Assembly (NCBI RefSeq): GCF_040882075.1
Contig: NZ_JBBEBZ010000027.1
Span: 1 to 42,453 of the forward strand
Direction of reading: 5' to 3'
Length of the DNA stretch: 42,453 nt
Origin: Nitriliruptor sp040882075
GTDB lineage: Bacteria > Actinomycetota > Nitriliruptoria > Nitriliruptorales > Nitriliruptoraceae
Shown here: in pieces, positions 38,980-42,453 of the stretch
Layout of the letters: each line of letters starts with the position of its first letter
How positions within the stretch are numbered: the stretch's first letter is position 1
The notes under the pieces: generated by a model
Databases searched by the model: none
Told to the model about the DNA's origin: nothing
The model's input: only the letters and a program-made list of their open reading frames with translations
Translations under genes and position numbers: made by a program

Positions 38980-39439
38980 GTCCGCAGCGACCGCCGTCGT
39001 CCGAGGTCGGTCCGCTCAGGCGCCCGTCAGGCAGAGCGCACGAGGCCGACGCCGAGGGCGACGAGCCCGGCCGCCAGCAGACACCTCCGACGTAGACCAT
39101 GACGATGAACCGGTTCGGTTCCTGGCGCCCCTCCCCCAGGCTGGACAGGAAGAAGCCGGCAGACATCAGGAGCGCAGCGACCGGCACCCCCGACCGTGCG
39201 ATCGTTCCAAGGGGACCGTTCAGCCCGACCGCATCGGCGTACAGCAGACCGACGAGCGAGAGGATGAGGAGCACGCCCGCGTGCGCGTGGCCGGCCCGCG
39301 CGAACGACAGCTGGAACGGCGTGCTGACGGCGTCGCCGCGGACCACCCGGAGCAGGTAGAGCCCGCCCGTCTCAACGGTCACGAGCGCGAACAACAGGAT
39401 CGCAGCCATCAGTCGAGTCGATGCCGAGAGGTCAACCAT
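38966..39439 (-). CDS. Four-helix membrane protein with apparent C-terminal frameshift
   Basis: 157 codons as an uninterrupted frame. Helices are RLMAAILLFALVTVETGGLY, HAHAGVLLILSLVGLLYADA, GVPVAALLMSAGFFLSSLG and FIVMVYVGGV. After VYVGGV the frame turns into a soluble, Ser/Pro-rich tail that overlaps coaA. In the neighbouring frame the DNA reads LLAAGLVALGVGLVRSA then stop at 39027-39029, which would complete the fourth helix. A one-base loss near 39080-39083 is the simple explanation, either real or a sequencing error. RAGHAHAGVLL is a His-containing segment in the membrane that could bind a metal or haem, but I do not recognise the family. The start is ATG 39439. Confidence 0.65.
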   Translation of the reverse strand: MVDLSASTRLMAAILLFALVTVETGGLYLLRVVRGDAVSTPFQLSFARAGHAHAGVLLILSLVGLLYADAVGLNGPLGTIARSGVPVAALLMSAGFFLSSLGEGRQEPNRFIVMVYVGGVCWRPGSSPSASASCALPDGRLSGPTSDDGGRCGLTAS

Positions 39440-39585
39440 CCCCGTCGCTCCGTCGCCGACGCTCCGGATGATGATGGCACAACGGCGGGGCGAGACCGAG
39501 CGTCACGTGCCGCTCGCGGGCCGCCGGCTCATCGCGCCCTTGGTCGCGCGGCCGCCTCTCGGTGCCTCGTCTGCTCGGATGGCGG

Positions 39586-39611
39586 GGAACCGATCAGGGT
39601 CGGCGGGCGTC
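39586..39611 (+). promoter_or_regulatory. ECF sigma promoter GGAACC-N16-CGTC
   Basis: GGAACC starts at 39586 and CGTC lies at 39608-39611, the consensus -35/-10 pair and spacing of group IV (ECF) sigma promoters. It sits 20 bases before the GTG of the ECF sigma gene itself, so the gene is probably self-activated. Confidence 0.75.
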
Positions 39612-39631
39612 TGTGAGGGGAGGGGGCCGAC

Positions 39632-40123
39632 GTGCGCGACGAGGACGGGTTCACGGCGTTCTACGAACATCACCGTTCGTCGTTGCTGCGTGCGTTGACC
39701 GCGACGTTGAGCGACCCGCAGTTGGCGGCGGACGCGACCGACGAAGCGTTGGTGCGGGCGGCTGAGAGATGGGAGCTGGTGTCGACGATGGCTCGTCCCG
39801 ACGGGTGGGTCTACCGAGTCGGGGTGAACTGGGCGACGTCGTGGCGACGGAAGTGGTCGCGGCGTCCGACGCTGCCCACGTCCGTGCTCGATGGTGTCCA
39901 CCGCGATGATCTGGCGAGCGTGTCGATGCTCGAGGAGCTGGTCACGCTGCCGCTACAGCAACGGCAGATGCTGGTGCTGCGCTTCGTGCTGGGCTACTCG
40001 ACCGCGGAGACCGCCGTGGCTCTCGGGGTCGCGGAGGGCACGGTCAAGAGCAGCGTGTCCCGAGCCCGTGGGCGCCTGCGTGGGGACCGCGACAGCCAGG
40101 AGGTCCTCGATGGACGTGCGTGA
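39632..40123 (+). CDS. ECF-type RNA polymerase sigma factor (SigE-like)
   Basis: 163 residues with only regions 2 and 4. Region 2 runs from FTAFYEHHRSSLLRAL through ATDEALVRAAERWELV and ARPDGWVYRVGVNWATSWRR. Region 4 has LPLQQRQMLVLRFVLGYSTA and the HTH ETAVALGVAEGTVKSSVSRA. It resembles the actinobacterial SigE/SigM-like ECF groups. GTG 39632 has a strong GGGGAGGGGG just upstream. The gene overlaps the next by 14 bases, which marks that membrane protein as its likely regulator, and a consensus ECF promoter lies directly upstream. It should stay inactive until a signal outside the cell is sensed. Confidence 0.93.
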   Translation: MRDEDGFTAFYEHHRSSLLRALTATLSDPQLAADATDEALVRAAERWELVSTMARPDGWVYRVGVNWATSWRRKWSRRPTLPTSVLDGVHRDDLASVSMLEELVTLPLQQRQMLVLRFVLGYSTAETAVALGVAEGTVKSSVSRARGRLRGDRDSQEVLDGRA

Positions 40124-42125
40124 GCTCCAAGAGGCCGTCGCCGCGTTGCCGGTGGCCCCGGCGGGCGATGCCCGCGAGGTGTTCGCTCGTGGCCGCAATC
40201 GCCGTCGTCGCCGTCGTCGCCGGCAGGTGGTGGCGGGGTCCGGGGCCGTGGTGGCGGTCGTTGCGGTCATCATCGTCGGTGGAGGCATGGCTGGCGATGG
40301 CAACCGTCCCATCGGCGTGGAGATCGTGGGTGGCCCGTCCGAGCTCACGCCGGTCGGACCCGGGTGGCCGCAGGTCCGCGGTGAGACCTACGTGTTCCCG
40401 CTCGACGAGATCGAGCGAGGGACGACCTCGGGCGTGATCGAGGACCGGCAGGTCTTCTTCGTGCGCACCGGCGATGAGGTCGACGTGTTCATCGCCGCCG
40501 CACAGCATCTGCCCGACGAGGGGCTATGGTGGTGTCCCGACGAGCGAGTGTTCGCATCCCCGTTCCATGGCGAGCTGTTCGATCTCGATGGGCGAGCACG
40601 GATGGGACCCGCAGCGCGCGACCTCGACAGGTTCGCCATCGAGATCCGCGATGGCCAGCTGCACGTCGATGCGGGACAGGTGATCCACGGTGCGCCCGCT
40701 CGGGCGCTCGAGCCGCACGACCAGCCCTGGAGCGAGGGGTTCTGCACCGGTCGTCAACCCGCCACGGAACGGCCGCGCGTCCTCGCCCCCGGCATCGCTG
40801 CGGCCCCGGCGCCAGACAGTGCTCGATCAGCCGACGTCTCACAGGTTCCCGAGCGACTCCGTGAGCTCTTCCCGGTCGGTGACACCACGGTGGTCACCAT
40901 CCCTGTCCCAGATGCCGACGACCGCGGGGTGTTCGCCACGCCCGACACCGAGCCACCGATGATGTTCGCGACCGCCTGCGACCTCCTCTCAGCCACACCC
41001 CTACCCGCAGGATGGCTCGGCTACTGCCTCGAGCTCACCGATCAGGGGCGACGTCTCTCCGGCCTCTACCCCTACGGGGCGACCTCGACCGGCGAACTCG
41101 GCACGCTCGGTGTCCCCGAGGCTGGAAGCGCGTCGGCGGCGTACCTCGACGATGGCACCCCGGTGTTCGTGACCCGTACGGAGGACGCCACGCTCCACGT
41201 CGTCGATGCGCTCGACCCGCACCTGGACGGCAAGCTGCTCGTGCACTGCCCGACCATCGGCCGTCTCCTCGAACCCCGGGCCGGATCCACCTACCTGCTC
41301 GACGGGACCCACGCTGGCGGTCCGAGTCCGAGCGACCTGACCAGCTACGCGACCGAGATCACCGACGATGGCGCGTTCGTCACCGTCTCCGGGCCCGCCC
41401 GCCCCAGCGACGGTCGCAGCGCCGAACAGACCGACTTCGAAGGTCATCGGTGCACCGACGCCGAGGCTCACCTGCCCGACACCTCCCGACGGGACCTCGA
41501 CCTGCGCACCGCGACCCCCGACGACGGCCGCTGGCACTGGGCCTACGTCCGCCTCGAACAGGACGACGGCCAGCCGGTCCTCTGCCACGCCCTGCGTGGT
41601 TGCGACGGCGACGGCGACCAGCTACCTGGCCCTGCCACGCTGCTCTATCCCGACAGCTCACCGTTGTGGGCGCTGCTACGCCGCGACGTCGATGCGAACG
41701 GAGGTGTCGAGGTGCGCCTGGCCACCCACCCCATCCACATCCCCGACGGACCGCACGAGAACGACACCGAGGCGGCGATCTGGAACATCAGCGGGCACCC
41801 CCGACACCTCGACGACGTCGCCAGCAGCGATCTCGAATGGCTCGGAACCGACGACCGGTTGCTGCTGCGGTTCGACCCCGACGGCTGGTTCAGCGCCGAC
41901 ACGCCCTGTGCCAGCCGCTTCGGTCGCTACCGATTCGAGGACGCCACCACCATCACCTTCAGCGACGTCGCCACGAGCGCAACGTCATGCCCGGACCGGC
42001 CGCTCGAGGACGCGCTGGCGGACATGTTCGACCGAGGCAGGGGCAGGACGCTCACCCTCGACGGCAACGATCTCCGCATCGACACCGGGACCGGAACCAG
42101 CCTGCTCTACACCTGGGACTCGTGA
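40110..42125 (+). CDS. Putative ECF anti-sigma/sensor: membrane protein with two cluster-less Rieske-like domains and META-like tail
   Basis: 671 residues. A short cytoplasmic part (1-38) ends in an eight-Arg run, followed by one membrane helix (about 40-60); the rest is outside. Residues 93-187 align with a Rieske fold: WWCPDERVFASPFHGELFD, DGRARMGPAARDLDRF and DGQLHVD. The iron ligands are altered: C-x-H is A131-Q-H133 and C-x-x-H is S150-P-F-H153. Residues 336-428 repeat the pattern with the same 16-residue spacing: D369-P-H371 and E388-P-R-A391-G-S, then LLDGTHAGGPSPSDL. So no 2Fe-2S cluster is expected. Residues 578-671 resemble a META/HslJ domain with C600 and C627. ATG 40110 has AGGAGG 7 bases upstream and overlaps the sigma gene. 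The N-terminus lacks the zinc anti-sigma motif, so the anti-sigma role rests on context. Confidence 0.75.
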   Translation: MDVRELQEAVAALPVAPAGDAREVFARGRNRRRRRRRRQVVAGSGAVVAVVAVIIVGGGMAGDGNRPIGVEIVGGPSELTPVGPGWPQVRGETYVFPLDEIERGTTSGVIEDRQVFFVRTGDEVDVFIAAAQHLPDEGLWWCPDERVFASPFHGELFDLDGRARMGPAARDLDRFAIEIRDGQLHVDAGQVIHGAPARALEPHDQPWSEGFCTGRQPATERPRVLAPGIAAAPAPDSARSADVSQVPERLRELFPVGDTTVVTIPVPDADDRGVFATPDTEPPMMFATACDLLSATPLPAGWLGYCLELTDQGRRLSGLYPYGATSTGELGTLGVPEAGSASAAYLDDGTPVFVTRTEDATLHVVDALDPHLDGKLLVHCPTIGRLLEPRAGSTYLLDGTHAGGPSPSDLTSYATEITDDGAFVTVSGPARPSDGRSAEQTDFEGHRCTDAEAHLPDTSRRDLDLRTATPDDGRWHWAYVRLEQDDGQPVLCHALRGCDGDGDQLPGPATLLYPDSSPLWALLRRDVDANGGVEVRLATHPIHIPDGPHENDTEAAIWNISGHPRHLDDVASSDLEWLGTDDRLLLRFDPDGWFSADTPCASRFGRYRFEDATTITFSDVATSATSCPDRPLEDALADMFDRGRGRTLTLDGNDLRIDTGTGTSLLYTWDS

Positions 42126-42233
42126 CCGCCCCGGGATCGATCCGTGGGCCAAGATGGGCGTGCGACCGATCGGTCAACGCGACCCTGCTCTTCGACGGCC
42201 GCCGGCGTGCGTCGGCGTGGGGAACGGGCGTGG

Positions 42234-42380
42234 CCGCGTGTTCCGTGCAGCGTTGTCGTGACGGCAGCCGAGGCATGGCACGGAGCCGGCGCCCCCGCGT
42301 GTTGCGTGCAGCGTCGTCGTGACGGCAGCCTGGGCGCTGCACGGAACCGGCGCAGCCGCGTGTTCCGTGCGGTTCAGGAG
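42234..42380. repeat. 61-bp tandem repeat, about 2.4 copies, with hairpin potential
   Basis: Units start at 42234, 42295 and 42356 (each CCGCGTGTT-CGTGC, with one varied base). The first two share CGTCGTGACGGCAGCC-like interiors; the third diverges after CCGTGC. GCACGGAAC and GTTCCGTGC at 42339-42370 form an inverted repeat across a unit boundary. The stretch 42126-42453 holds no gene I can support; short frames there simply repeat with the DNA. Confidence 0.75.
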
Positions 42381-42453
42381 GCTGTGACCGGGCGCGGACC
42401 CGTGCCGACCGGCGACCACGTCGCGAGGATGGCGCGGAGGGCGGTGACGGTCG

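Noticed and set aside
40350..40680. A genuine 2Fe-2S Rieske protein
   Set aside because: The fold is suggested but both Cys ligands are replaced (Ala131, Ser150), so electron-transfer function is not supported.
42234..42380. CRISPR array
   Set aside because: The repeat units are 61 bases, contiguous and diverged; there are no unique spacers between short identical repeats and no cas genes.
42174..42419. An 81-codon minus-strand protein frame over the 61-bp repeats
   Set aside because: Its sequence repeats with the DNA, with no start signals or homology; repeat DNA explains it.

Overview
This is a very GC-rich stretch of chromosome with frequent GTG and TTG starts. The gene content is actinobacterial: lhr next to a Nei2-type glycosylase, MarR pairs, an ECF sigma factor with its partner, a type I pantothenate kinase, ABC-F proteins and several region-1.1 sigma70 proteins. 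Many genes have a TANNNT hexamer 6-7 bases before the start codon, as in actinobacterial leaderless transcription. The sortase signal, lipoprotein signal and absence of outer-membrane genes fit a monoderm. A deep-branching actinomycete such as a Nitriliruptoria/Euzebya relative is my inference; no marker gene here settles it.

Layout. 1-10.2 kb: a stand-alone receiver protein and a photolyase on the minus strand; then on the plus strand the giant helicase Lhr, a 58-residue histone-fold protein, a Nei-type glycosylase, a MarR regulator and citrate synthase. 10.3-15.2 kb: a secreted membrane-anchored protein and a divergent pair of ABC-F ATPases. 15.3-20.2 kb: sigma70 paralogue 1, a coiled-coil lytic transglycosylase, a repeat-rich spacer with a decayed DUF2087 gene, an EamA transporter and a universal stress protein. 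20.3-24.2 kb: an unknown gene coupled to a dehydrogenase stub, a 5'-3' exonuclease, a second MarR, a 1-Cys peroxiredoxin and an AlkA-like glycosylase. 24.3-34.1 kb, all minus strand: ferredoxin-NADP reductase, an LPXTG surface protein, a D-Ala-D-Ala carboxypeptidase lipoprotein, sigma70 paralogue 2, a BASS transporter, a YibE/F protein and sigma70 paralogue 3. 34.3-39.4 kb: a VOC protein, a truncated peroxiredoxin, an alkyltransferase-like protein head-to-head with an Lrp ligand-domain protein, a PgpH-type HD phosphodiesterase, pantothenate kinase and a four-helix membrane protein with an apparent frameshift. 39.6-42.5 kb: an ECF sigma factor behind a consensus ECF promoter, overlapping a gene for a membrane protein with two cluster-less Rieske-like domains and a META-like tail, then a 61-bp tandem repeat.

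Themes. Six DNA repair genes are spread over the window (photolyase, Lhr, Nei2, 5'-3' exonuclease, AlkA-like glycosylase, ATL). Cell envelope genes (transglycosylase, PBP4-type peptidase, LPXTG protein, PgpH) sit beside three closely related sigma factors. The two most unusual items are the mini-histone inserted between lhr and nei, and the ECF sigma/Rieske-like membrane protein pair, which looks like an undescribed type of extracytoplasmic sensing module. No rRNA, tRNA, CRISPR array, insertion sequence or prophage gene was recognised. Bases 1-93 are GC-rich codon-like repeats with no gene I can support.
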